Shown one piece after another: positions 18,245 to 26,334 of a stretch of DNA of 64,000 nt (position 1 is its first letter; every line of letters starts with the position of its first letter). The DNA lies in NCBI RefSeq assembly GCF_003019675.1, contig NZ_CP028105.1, positions 946,282 through 1,010,281 on the forward strand, written 5' to 3'. Under the pieces are notes generated by a model. It saw only the letters and a list, made by a program, of their open reading frames with translations, was not told the origin of the DNA and ran no database searches. This DNA comes from Fusobacterium ulcerans. Its GTDB lineage: Bacteria; Fusobacteriota; Fusobacteriia; Fusobacteriales; Fusobacteriaceae. Position numbers and translations under genes: made by a program.

Positions 18245-18765
18245 TAAAATTCTATATCTTCAATATCTATTACTTGTGCAAAACGATTTTTCCAGATATT
18301 ATTCATATAAAAATCATTCAAGTCCATAGCACTAAATTTTCCATTATCACAAGTAGTTACTGTATCTTTAGGAATAATCAATTCATATCCATATTCAAAA
18401 GCTGCTTTGCAAGTGGCATCTATACAATATTCTGTCTGCATTCCTGTGAGAATTATTCTTTCAATTTCCTTGCTTTCAAGATATTCTTTCAATCCTGTTT
18501 TTCTCAAAGCACTGTTATAAATTTTATCAAATATTTTTTCATTTTCAGCAGGTTGAATTTTGCTGTATATCTCCCACCCAAAAGTCCCATGCTCTAATTC
18601 ACTGCCTTTCCCACTGTCATGTCTTACAAAAATAACTTCTATCCCTTTTTTTCTGCACATTTCAATAAGAGAATTGATATTATCTGTTACTTTTTCAGCA
18701 TCATACATACCATACAAAACCAAAGCTGTCTGAACATCTACTACTAGTAATACTGTTTTTTTCAT
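18244..18765 (-). CDS. Isochorismatase-family cysteine hydrolase
   Basis: 173 residues. Catalytic Asp is in VVDVQTAL (about residue 10), a Lys/Arg-containing loop in ALRKTGLKEYL, and the nucleophile Cys in GMQTEYCIDATCKAA, the layout of nicotinamidase/isochorismatase-like hydrolases. Substrate cannot be read from sequence. A TGATATACT extended -10 lies 55 bases upstream (18820-18825). It shares a terminator with the zinc-ribbon gene and seems to be a single-gene unit. Confidence 0.85.
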   Translation of the reverse strand: MKKTVLLVVDVQTALVLYGMYDAEKVTDNINSLIEMCRKKGIEVIFVRHDSGKGSELEHGTFGWEIYSKIQPAENEKIFDKIYNSALRKTGLKEYLESKEIERIILTGMQTEYCIDATCKAAFEYGYELIIPKDTVTTCDNGKFSAMDLNDFYMNNIWKNRFAQVIDIEDIEF

Positions 18766-18846
18766 TTTTCCTCCTAAAAAATTAAAAATACTTTACAAAA
18801 GGCCAAATTATTTCCATATAGTATATCATAATTTTTTAGAATTCAT

Positions 18847-19620
18847 CTATTTTTTATCTGAATCTTCCACATATTTCAGATAAAGATTATTTATTATGTA
18901 ATTTGTTGCTATCTCTTGTATCAAAGGAGATTCAAATTCTTTATACACTTTTGAAGATACCATTAAAAATATCTCATTTATATTTTTAGAATCTTTTTTA
19001 GAGGTTATAAATATAGTGTTTATTCTTTTCTCTCTTAAATATTTTTTTATTCTATTCATTTGAAAGTTATTATTTGAAAAACTTATTATAAATGCCAAAT
19101 CATCTTCTTTTATTTTTTTGACCTCAATATTTTGTGAAGAAGCTGCAAGAGGACATATAGTATTTTTCCCTAATCTCATAAACTTTTCACTAGCATTTTG
19201 AGCCAATATATTCGAAAATGAAGTGCCAAAGAAATATATTTTTTTAGATTCTTTAATCAATTTTATTGCCTGGTTATATATTTCTTCATTATTTAATTTT
19301 TCAGTTTCTAATAATGAATCATTAAGATCTATAAAATAATTCTTTTTTTCATTTTTTCTATGAACTTCTTTTTCTTTAAGAAAACTATTGTATATTCTAC
19401 ATTCTTCCTTTAATGTTTTAAAATCACTGTCATTTATTCTTCGACAAAATCTTGATACAGTAGATATTGAGGTATTACATTTTTTAGCAAACTCTTTTAT
19501 AGATATCTCTGGGATAAAGTCATGATTTTCTAATATGTAATTAGCAATTACAACTTCTACACTTGGATACAAATCACTGTTATCTCTACATTTTTTTAGA
19601 TTTGAAAAAAATGAATACAT
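18847..19620 (-). CDS. RpiR-family transcriptional regulator of the maltose-type operon
   Basis: 257 residues: an N-terminal HTH_6 domain (ISIKEFAKKCNTSISTVSRFCRRI) and a C-terminal SIS phosphosugar-binding domain (KIYFFGTSFSNILAQNA, LAFIISFSNNN). RpiR regulators sense sugar phosphates. It is third in an operon behind the GH4 hydrolase and EIICB permease, 23 bases from the latter, so it most likely controls this operon, perhaps through the palindrome at 22638-22662. AGAGGTG precedes the start. Confidence 0.88.
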   Translation of the reverse strand: MYSFFSNLKKCRDNSDLYPSVEVVIANYILENHDFIPEISIKEFAKKCNTSISTVSRFCRRINDSDFKTLKEECRIYNSFLKEKEVHRKNEKKNYFIDLNDSLLETEKLNNEEIYNQAIKLIKESKKIYFFGTSFSNILAQNASEKFMRLGKNTICPLAASSQNIEVKKIKEDDLAFIISFSNNNFQMNRIKKYLREKRINTIFITSKKDSKNINEIFLMVSSKVYKEFESPLIQEIATNYIINNLYLKYVEDSDKK

Positions 19621-19643
19621 CTCAACACACCTCTGTAGTTTAT

Positions 19644-21203
19644 TTATTCATGTTTTAAAAATTCTCTAAGTTCTATTTTAAATAAATTAGCCTTATTACC
19701 ATATATTATCTGAATTCCATTGTCAACAATTATAGCTCCACTTGCCCCCAGTTGTTTTTCAAATATTTTTTGATCTATTATTTTAGAATTATCCTTTAAT
19801 GTAAGTCTTAATCTTGTAAAACAAGCATCAACTTTTAAAATGTTAGAACTTCCCCCAACATTTTCTACTATCTTTTCAAGTATATCATTAGAAATAGTTT
19901 TAGTCGATACTATTTCTGTATCTTCATATTCATCTTCTTCTCTTCCAGGAGTTTTAAGATTTCTTCTTTCAATATACAATTTAAACATATAATAGTAAAT
20001 TACAAAATATACAGGTCCTACAAAAAGTAAATTATACCAGTGAGAACCTTTATTTGAGTTTAAAATTCCATTAAAAATAAAAGAAAGAAATGGTCCTCCA
20101 AAACTTGATGGTCCTGGAATATTTATCTGTAATATATATGTTATAACATAAGCTATCCCTGCTAAAAGTGCATGTAAACAAAATAATATTGGTGAAATAA
20201 ATAAAAATGAAAATTCCAGTGGTTCAGTAATACCCATCAGCGCACAAGGAAGAACAGCTGCCATCATTAAAGCTGCTACTTTCTTTTTATTTTTAGGCAA
20301 TGCTGTTTTATATATAGCCAATGCTGCTCCCGGCAGCCCAAACATTGCAAAAAGTACCTTTCCATTCATTACAAATCTTGTTATATTCACATCAAAAACT
20401 GCTGTTGGTGAACTTAACATAGCATTATATATATTTACTGCACCTTCTACCATTTTTCCATCAATTTCTACAAGTCCACCTAGCTGAGTAAAAAAGAAAG
20501 GAAGATAAATAAAGTGATGAAGTCCAAATGGAAGTAATAACCTCTCTGAAAGTCCATAAAGAAAAGCTCCAGATGCCCCTGTTGAATTAATAATCTCTGA
20601 TGATTTTATCAACAACCCCTGAACAGATGGAAAAATAAAGGCTAATACTATTCCAAGAAGACTTGAAAAAATTATTGTTAGTGCTGGTATAGATCTTGTT
20701 CCATTAAAAATTGATAAAATTGGTGGAAGCTGTATCTTATAAAATTTATTATGTATAGCTGCTACTAAAAATCCTACTAATATACCTCCAAAAACTCCTG
20801 TATCTAAAGTTAATACCCCTAACACTTGTTTCTGCCCTATTAAAAGACTTGCAGGGTTAAGTTTATGAGTGTATATTAAAAAACTTCCTAAAATAGTATT
20901 CATAGTCATATAACCTAAAAACCCACTTAATGCTGCTGTTGCCTTCTCACTTTTTACAAATCCATATGCTATACAGATTGCGAATATTACTGGTATATTA
21001 TTATTCACAACATTTCCTGCATCTTTTAAAATATTAAACAGTAATCCAAGATGCTTTAAAAATGGAAATATCTCTGTTATTCTTGGGTTAGTAAATCCAC
21101 TCCCAACTCCAACTAATATTCCTGCAATGGGTAATATAAGAACTGGAGCCATCAATACTTTTCCCAACTTTTGAAACTCACTAAATACTCTGTTTTTATC
21201 CAT
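19644..21203 (-). CDS. PTS alpha-glucoside/maltose-type EIICB permease
   Basis: 519 residues. The EIIC membrane domain (about residues 10-410, some ten membrane segments) has the glucose-superfamily opening FQKLGKVLMAPVLILPIAG, the GITEPLEFSFLF loop and the substrate-site stretch around LPFGLHHFIY. A linker leads to EIIB with the phosphorylated cysteine in VDACFTRLRLTL. No EIIA is attached, so a separate glucose-type EIIA elsewhere is needed. It imports and phosphorylates an alpha-glucoside using HPr, feeding the GH4 enzyme 19 bases upstream. Confidence 0.9.
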   Translation of the reverse strand: MDKNRVFSEFQKLGKVLMAPVLILPIAGILVGVGSGFTNPRITEIFPFLKHLGLLFNILKDAGNVVNNNIPVIFAICIAYGFVKSEKATAALSGFLGYMTMNTILGSFLIYTHKLNPASLLIGQKQVLGVLTLDTGVFGGILVGFLVAAIHNKFYKIQLPPILSIFNGTRSIPALTIIFSSLLGIVLAFIFPSVQGLLIKSSEIINSTGASGAFLYGLSERLLLPFGLHHFIYLPFFFTQLGGLVEIDGKMVEGAVNIYNAMLSSPTAVFDVNITRFVMNGKVLFAMFGLPGAALAIYKTALPKNKKKVAALMMAAVLPCALMGITEPLEFSFLFISPILFCLHALLAGIAYVITYILQINIPGPSSFGGPFLSFIFNGILNSNKGSHWYNLLFVGPVYFVIYYYMFKLYIERRNLKTPGREEDEYEDTEIVSTKTISNDILEKIVENVGGSSNILKVDACFTRLRLTLKDNSKIIDQKIFEKQLGASGAIIVDNGIQIIYGNKANLFKIELREFLKHE

Positions 21204-21222
21204 TATTCCTCCCCAAATATTT

Positions 21223-22566
21223 CTAATAAGATTTCTTTTCTAATTTTGGCCAATATTCTCCATTTGCTTCTATTAAATCATCTAAGATAGCTTTTGCTAT
21301 TGAAGTTGATGAAACTGTCTTATTCACTGCTATAGCTTGAAGAGCTTTATCATATGAATTTTCAAAATAAGCATCTACAGCTAACTTTTCTGATGATAAT
21401 TGATTTTCTATCAACCCTTTATAAAATGATGAAATAGGTTTTCTAGCTACTGGTTCAGGACCCCAACTTCTTAAATATGCTGGAACTTCTACCATTGCAT
21501 CTGCTGGAAGATTAGGAATAGCTCCATTATTTTCTACAATAACTAAATATCTGTATCCTTTATTATATGCTATTGAAGCCGCTGCATCTACTATAAAGTC
21601 TCCGAATACAGTAAATTCTTGTACAGGGCTTTTATAATTATCAGGGTCTGCTAAAAATTTATTGTATTCTTCTTTTAGCTCTTTTTCTCTTCCTTCTATT
21701 ACCATATCTGCTCTAGTATGAGTTAAGTCCATTTTTTTTACTACATCTGATGAATATAGATAATATTGTAAGTAACTGTTAGGAAGATATTCTGGATAAT
21801 CTTTTACAATTTCAGCATATTGTTTCCAAGTTTTTTGCCAATCTTTATCTTTATGATGTCTATCACTGCAAGCTTCCATTCCAGTTGATATTATTTTTTC
21901 TCTCAATTCTGGCAATCTATCTTTTCCTGTTTGGTCATATAATGCTGTAAACCATCCGAAATGATTTAGTCCAAAATATTCTGGGTCTAATTCTGTCCAA
22001 TCACTCAATCCCAGCATTTTACTGTAAGAAAGAAGTATTGCTACTGGCATATCACATATATTTAATATTCTTTCATTATTAAATTTTCTTCTTGTTGCTT
22101 CTGCTACTACAGCAGCTGGGTTTGAATAATTAAGTATCCAGCAGTCAGGCGAATATTTTTTAGCCTCTTCTATTATTTTTATAACTCCAGGAATTGATCT
22201 TATCCCATATGAAATTGAACCTCCAGGTCCACAAGTTTCCTGACCTATAACTCCATATTTTAAAGGTATTTTTTCATCATCCCTTCTCATTTCAAGTCCC
22301 CCTTGTCTTATTTGAGCAAAAACAAAATCTACTCCTGTAAAAGCCTCAGCATAATCTAATGTAGCTATAACTTCTAATTCTTTATCATAATTATCTTTTA
22401 TGAATTGAGTCATTACAGCTTTTACTCTATCTAATCTGTCTTCATCTATATCAAATAAAATTAATTTTTTCAAAGGAAGTGTATCTTTCTTTTGAATTAA
22501 ACTTTGAATTATTCCTGGAGTATGAGTACTTCCAGCTCCTGCTATTACAACTGTATTCTTTTTCAT
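21223..22566 (-). CDS. GH4 6-phospho-alpha-glucosidase
   Basis: 447 residues of glycoside hydrolase family 4, an NAD- and divalent-metal-dependent family. The Rossmann motif is VVIAGAGSTHTPGI, and GQETCGPGG and NYSNPAAVVAEATRR are family signatures. The CDMP tetrapeptide (NICDMPVAI) is the marker associated with alpha-specific GH4 enzymes, whereas beta-specific ones have CNVP. It would split maltose 6-phosphate and related phosphodisaccharides delivered by the EIICB. It is close in context to the MalH/MalB system described in Fusobacterium mortiferum; exact substrate is inferred. First gene of the operon. Confidence 0.92.
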   Translation of the reverse strand: MKKNTVVIAGAGSTHTPGIIQSLIQKKDTLPLKKLILFDIDEDRLDRVKAVMTQFIKDNYDKELEVIATLDYAEAFTGVDFVFAQIRQGGLEMRRDDEKIPLKYGVIGQETCGPGGSISYGIRSIPGVIKIIEEAKKYSPDCWILNYSNPAAVVAEATRRKFNNERILNICDMPVAILLSYSKMLGLSDWTELDPEYFGLNHFGWFTALYDQTGKDRLPELREKIISTGMEACSDRHHKDKDWQKTWKQYAEIVKDYPEYLPNSYLQYYLYSSDVVKKMDLTHTRADMVIEGREKELKEEYNKFLADPDNYKSPVQEFTVFGDFIVDAAASIAYNKGYRYLVIVENNGAIPNLPADAMVEVPAYLRSWGPEPVARKPISSFYKGLIENQLSSEKLAVDAYFENSYDKALQAIAVNKTVSSTSIAKAILDDLIEANGEYWPKLEKKSY

Positions 22567-22609
22567 CTTTTTTCTCCTTTTTAAAATAAAATATCTTTAT
22601 TACAAGCAA

Positions 22610-22662
22610 AGTATAGCATATTAAAATTTTTAAAATAAAAATTTTCATTTTTTGAAAATTTT
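22610..22662 (-). promoter_or_regulatory. Maltose-type operon promoter and upstream palindrome
   Basis: An extended -10 (TGC then TATACT, 22610-22615 on minus) lacks a good -35. Upstream is a perfect 10-bp inverted repeat, AAAATTTTCA-N5-TGAAAATTTT (22638-22662). A weak -35 beside an upstream palindrome fits activation by the operon's RpiR regulator, though repression is possible. Confidence 0.55.
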
Positions 22663-22708
22663 ATTTGTTTTTTCATTCAAAATTTAGTTTTTTACACATT
22701 TTTAAGAA

Positions 22709-22760
22709 ATAAAAAAATACCTCCCTAACATAAGGTATTTCTTATATTAGAAAGGTATTT
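22709..22760 (-). terminator. Terminator of the met transport operon
   Basis: On the minus strand AAATACCT and AGGTATTT arms close a hairpin with an inner TAA/TTA pairing, followed by a run of T residues. It begins 10 bases after the metQ stop. Confidence 0.75.
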
Positions 22761-22769
22761 ATATTTTTG

Positions 22770-23537
22770 TTAGAATACTGGTACAAATCCGCCTTTAAAA
22801 GTTTCATTGATATAGTTTCTTACTTTATCACTTTGGAAATGTTTTACAAAAGTTTTTATATCTTCTCTGTTTTCATCTCCTGCCCTTACAGCTATGATAT
22901 TGATATATGGTGAGTCTTTATCTTCAAGAAGTATGCTGTCTCTAGTAGGATAGAATCCTGCATTAAGAGCATATCCTCCATTGATAATAGCTGCATCTAC
23001 ATCATCTATTACTCTAGGAAGCTGAGCTGCTTCTAATTGTTTAAATTTTAGCTTCTTTGGATTTTCTACAATATCAAATGCTGTAGCATGAAGATCTGTA
23101 GGGTCTTTAAGTTTTATCAGCCCTATTCTATGAAAAAGAAGAAGTGCTCTTCCACTGTTTGTAGGGTCATTAGGTATAGCTATTGTAGCTTTATCAGGAA
23201 GTTCCTCTATTGTTTTGTATTTTTTAGAGTAAAGTCCTAATGGAGCTATATATGTTGCCCCTGCTGAAACAAGATCAAGATTTCTATCTTTTTTAAACTG
23301 CTCTAAATATGGAAGATGCTGGAAAGAGTTCAGATCAATATCTCCTTCTGCAAGAGCTATATTAGGAGTTACATAGTCATTCATTTCAACTATTTGAAGT
23401 TCTATTCCCTCAGCTTTCAGATCATCTTTTATAAGTTCCATAATCTCTGCTCCTGGATAAGAAGTTGTCCCTATCTTCAAAGTTTTCCCAAAACATATTG
23501 TCGTTAACAGTATAAACAGTATAAATATTTTTTTCAT
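22770..23537 (-). CDS. metQ: Methionine ABC transporter substrate-binding protein (second copy)
   Basis: 255 residues of the NlpA/MetQ family. A signal peptide covers about residues 1-17 (MKKIFILFILLTTICFG); the cysteine in it is not in a clear lipobox, so lipidation is uncertain. Family features are KIGTTSYPGAEIMELIKDDL, NDYVTPNIALAEGDID, and IPNDPTNSGRALLLF. It would bind methionine and deliver it to MetNI. It is clearly a paralogue of the gene 34 bases upstream, sharing length and most motifs. Confidence 0.88.
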   Translation of the reverse strand: MKKIFILFILLTTICFGKTLKIGTTSYPGAEIMELIKDDLKAEGIELQIVEMNDYVTPNIALAEGDIDLNSFQHLPYLEQFKKDRNLDLVSAGATYIAPLGLYSKKYKTIEELPDKATIAIPNDPTNSGRALLLFHRIGLIKLKDPTDLHATAFDIVENPKKLKFKQLEAAQLPRVIDDVDAAIINGGYALNAGFYPTRDSILLEDKDSPYINIIAVRAGDENREDIKTFVKHFQSDKVRNYINETFKGGFVPVF

Positions 23538-23571
23538 CTTTTCAGCTCCCCTTATTATTTATGTATTTTCA

Positions 23572-24354
23572 TTAGAATGTAGGTACTACTCCACCTTTAT
23601 AGTTATTTAAAATATAGTCGCTTACTTTTTTACTTTGAAGTGCTTTTATAAGTTTTACTATATCTTCCTTATTTTCATCTCCAGCTTTTACAGCTATAAT
23701 ATTTGCATATGGAGATTCTTTCCCCTCTAATAGAAGAGAATCTTCTACTGGTGAGAATCCAGCTTCTAGTGCATAGTTTCCATTGATAACTGCTGCATCT
23801 ACATCTGGCAGAACTCTTGGAAGCTGTGCTGCTTCAATTGGTTTAAATTTTAATTTTTTAGGATTCTTAACTATATCAAACTCTGTAACATATAGATTTG
23901 TTGGGTCATTTAAAGTTATTATTCCATTGTTATGTAAAAGAATAAGAGCTCTTCCTCCATTTGATGGGTCACTTGGTATAGCTATTGTTGCTTTATCAGG
24001 CAGCTGTCCTATTTCTTTATATTTTTTTGAGAAAACTCCAAGAGGTTCAACATGAATCTTAGCTGCTGATACAAGTTTTAATCCTCTTTCTGTTACAAAT
24101 TTTTCAAGATATGGATAATGCTGAAAGAAGTTTGCATCTATTTCTCCTTCTGCCAGTGCTAAGTTAGGAGTTACATAATCTGTAAATTCAATAATTTTAA
24201 GATCTACTCCTTCTGCTTTCAAATCATCTTTTACAAGATTTAAAAGTTCTGCATGAGGGACAGGTGTTGCTCCGACTTTCAATTCCCCTGCGAATATTGT
24301 TGTTCCTACCAATACAAATGCTGCTGCTAATAATGTTTTTAATGATCTTTTCAT
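23572..24354 (-). CDS. metQ: Methionine ABC transporter substrate-binding protein (first copy)
   Basis: 260 residues. The signal peptide ends at a type I-like site (TTIFA-GELKVG), so this copy is probably soluble in the periplasm rather than a lipoprotein. Binding-protein motifs are VGATPVPHAELLNLVKDDL, TDYVTPNLALAEGEIDANFF and IPSDPSNGGRALILL. It lies directly after metI in an operon under a SAM riboswitch, which supports methionine as ligand. The two tandem copies may differ in affinity or ligand form. Confidence 0.9.
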   Translation of the reverse strand: MKRSLKTLLAAAFVLVGTTIFAGELKVGATPVPHAELLNLVKDDLKAEGVDLKIIEFTDYVTPNLALAEGEIDANFFQHYPYLEKFVTERGLKLVSAAKIHVEPLGVFSKKYKEIGQLPDKATIAIPSDPSNGGRALILLHNNGIITLNDPTNLYVTEFDIVKNPKKLKFKPIEAAQLPRVLPDVDAAVINGNYALEAGFSPVEDSLLLEGKESPYANIIAVKAGDENKEDIVKLIKALQSKKVSDYILNNYKGGVVPTF

Positions 24355-24385
24355 AAATATTCACTCCCTTTATAATTTAATTTTT

Positions 24386-25033
24386 TTATCTGTTCTTTTT
24401 TGCTCTATATACAAGATAGTTTCCTAATGATTGTAGTACCTGTACCAGAAGAATTATAACGATTACTGAGTATATCATTATATCTGTCTTGAATCTCTGA
24501 TATCCGAATCTTATAGCCAGATCTCCAAGTCCTCCAGCACCGATAGTTCCTGCCATTGCTGAGAATCCTATCAAGCTTATTACTGTAACTGTTATTCCAT
24601 GTATGATATGAGGCATAGTTTCAGGAATCATCACTTTCCATATTATTGTAGAATTACTTGCTCCCATACTTGAGCTTGCCTCAATAAGCCCTCTGTCAAC
24701 TTCATTCAATGCTCCCTCTATCATTCTTGCAACAAATGGTGCTGCTGATATTGATAATGGAACTATTGCTGCTGTACTTCCTATTGTTGTCCCTACTATT
24801 ATCCTTGAAAGAGGAAACAGACAAATCATTAAAATGATAAAAGGAAATGACCTCAAAGTGTTGATTATAATTTCAAGAACTTTATTTAATTTAGGTTTTT
24901 CTAAAATATTTCCCTCTTTAGTAATTACTAAAAGTATTCCTATTGGGAATCCCATGAGCAATGAGAAGAATGTTGAGAAAAATACCATGTACAATGTTTC
25001 CAATGTCGAATCTAAAATCATACTAAATACCAT
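24386..25033 (-). CDS. metI: Methionine ABC transporter permease
   Basis: 215 residues with five predicted membrane segments. The cytoplasmic coupling motif ([20 protein letters not shown]) and the [17 protein letters not shown] segment are typical of MetI. It overlaps the metN end by 11 bases, and GAGGTGA precedes the ATG. It forms the channel of the MetNIQ importer in the inner membrane. Confidence 0.93.
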   Translation of the reverse strand: MVFSMILDSTLETLYMVFFSTFFSLLMGFPIGILLVITKEGNILEKPKLNKVLEIIINTLRSFPFIILMICLFPLSRIIVGTTIGSTAAIVPLSISAAPFVARMIEGALNEVDRGLIEASSSMGASNSTIIWKVMIPETMPHIIHGITVTVISLIGFSAMAGTIGAGGLGDLAIRFGYQRFKTDIMIYSVIVIILLVQVLQSLGNYLVYRAKKNR

Positions 25034-26030
25034 TATAAATCACCTCTACTATAACTCCTGATTCATTGAACCATTCTATTGCTTCCTGCTGCTGCTCCAT
25101 ATCTCCTGACAATTCAATAAACAGATGTCCTACTTTCATTGTAGAAAGATGATCTATCGATCCTCCAATTATACTGAAATCTATATCAAATTTTCTCAGT
25201 GCCTGTGATATTATTGGTTCTTCTGCTATAGTTCCTAAGAATTTAAGTTTTACTATATACTTTCCTTTTGTTTTCATTATCTCTACTCCTCTTTCTTCTG
25301 TGCTTGGAAGATAAGAGATAAGCTCTTTTGTTATTTCTGCCTGAGGGTTTGAAAAGATATGGTGTACTCCCCCTGTTTCGACTATTTCTCCGTCAGACAT
25401 TACTGCTACTCTGTTACAGATATCTCTGATAACTTCCATCTGGTGAGTTATCATAACTACTGTAAGTCCAAATTTATGCTGGATATTTTTTATAAGTTCC
25501 AATATAGAGTTTGTAGTTTTAGGGTCAAGAGCTGATGTAGCCTCATCTGATAAAAGTATATCAGGGTTATTAGCTAAGGCTCTTGCTATTGCCACCCTTT
25601 GTTTCTGTCCTCCACTCAACTGACTAGGGTATGAATCTATTTTATCTGAAAGTTCTACTACTTCCAGAAGCTCCCTTACCCTGTCTTTCATTTTCGCTTT
25701 ATCCCAGCCAGCTATCTCCAGTGCAAATGCCACATTTTCTCCAACTGTTCTTGATGCTAAAAGATTAAAATGCTGGAATATCATTCCTATTTTTTTTCTT
25801 CTCTCTAAGAGTTCATCTTTAGAAAGTTTTGTTATATCTACTCCATCTATTACTATACTTCCACTCGTAGGTTCCTCTAATCTGTTTAAAAGTCTGATGA
25901 GGGAAGATTTACCTGCTCCGCTTAGACCTATTATCCCAAATATATCCCCTTTTTTTACTTCAAGGCTGACATCTTTTACTGCATGAAAGCCATTAGAGTA
26001 TACTTTGTTGATTTTTTCTATTTTGATCAT
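25023..26030 (-). CDS. metN: Methionine ABC transporter ATP-binding protein
   Basis: 335 residues. Walker A is GLSGAGKSS (about 35-43), the signature is [15 protein letters not shown], and Walker B is [12 protein letters not shown]. The C-terminal NIL domain (about 260-335) is the methionine-sensing regulatory domain specific to MetN. GGAGGAG precedes the ATG. First gene of metN-metI-metQ-metQ, directly behind a SAM-I riboswitch. Confidence 0.95.
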   Translation of the reverse strand: MIKIEKINKVYSNGFHAVKDVSLEVKKGDIFGIIGLSGAGKSSLIRLLNRLEEPTSGSIVIDGVDITKLSKDELLERRKKIGMIFQHFNLLASRTVGENVAFALEIAGWDKAKMKDRVRELLEVVELSDKIDSYPSQLSGGQKQRVAIARALANNPDILLSDEATSALDPKTTNSILELIKNIQHKFGLTVVMITHQMEVIRDICNRVAVMSDGEIVETGGVHHIFSNPQAEITKELISYLPSTEERGVEIMKTKGKYIVKLKFLGTIAEEPIISQALRKFDIDFSIIGGSIDHLSTMKVGHLFIELSGDMEQQQEAIEWFNESGVIVEVIYNGI

Positions 26031-26061
26031 TCCTGTGCTCCTCCATATCTATATTTGAGTA

Positions 26062-26096
26062 AAAAAAAATCTCTACTGCCATCAAGGAATAGAGAT
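26062..26096 (-). terminator. Terminator hairpin of the SAM riboswitch
   Basis: On the minus strand ATCTCTA and TAGAGAT arms form a 7-bp stem followed by nine T residues, 30 bases before the metN start. Its loop contains the 3' strand of the aptamer P1 helix. Confidence 0.8.
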
Positions 26097-26204
26097 AAAT
26101 TACACTAATTTTATTAGTCTATCCATCTGTCTGGAATTAGCACCACACCATAACGGCAGGTTGCTGAAACATCACAGGGCCAGTCCCTCAGTCTCTCTTG
26201 ATGG
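26079..26204 (-). ncRNA. SAM-I (S-box) riboswitch aptamer
   Basis: Read on the minus strand, the conserved S-box elements occur in order: ATCAAGAGAG, GAGGGACTGGCCCTGTGA, CAGCAACC, GGTGCTAATTCC, and a closing strand CTTGATGG that pairs with CCATCAAG at the 5' end (26197-26204 with 26079-26086). SAM binding is known to favour the terminator and switch off methionine uptake or synthesis genes. Here it controls the metNIQQ operon. Confidence 0.95.
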
Positions 26205-26226
26205 TTGATTCATTTGTTAGGAGTAT

Positions 26227-26253
26227 ATTATAACTTTTTTCAATTTATGTCAA
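26227..26253 (-). promoter_or_regulatory. Promoter of the met transport operon
   Basis: On the minus strand consensus TTGACA (26248-26253) is followed after 15 bases by TATAAT (26227-26232), or after 17 by TAATAT. It sits just upstream of the riboswitch. Confidence 0.75.
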
Positions 26254-26273
26254 TACATTTTTTAAAATTTTTA

Positions 26274-26302
26274 TAGACTGGAAAAAAAATTTCATATACA
26301 AT
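26274..26302 (+). promoter_or_regulatory. Candidate promoter of the YqeC/MocA-like gene
   Basis: TAGACT (26274-26279) and TACAAT (26297-26302) with a 17-base spacer, 32 bases before the start codon. The -35 is only a partial match. Confidence 0.45.
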
Positions 26303-26334
26303 ACTATATAAAGCTAAATAAACTGGAGGAAGTT

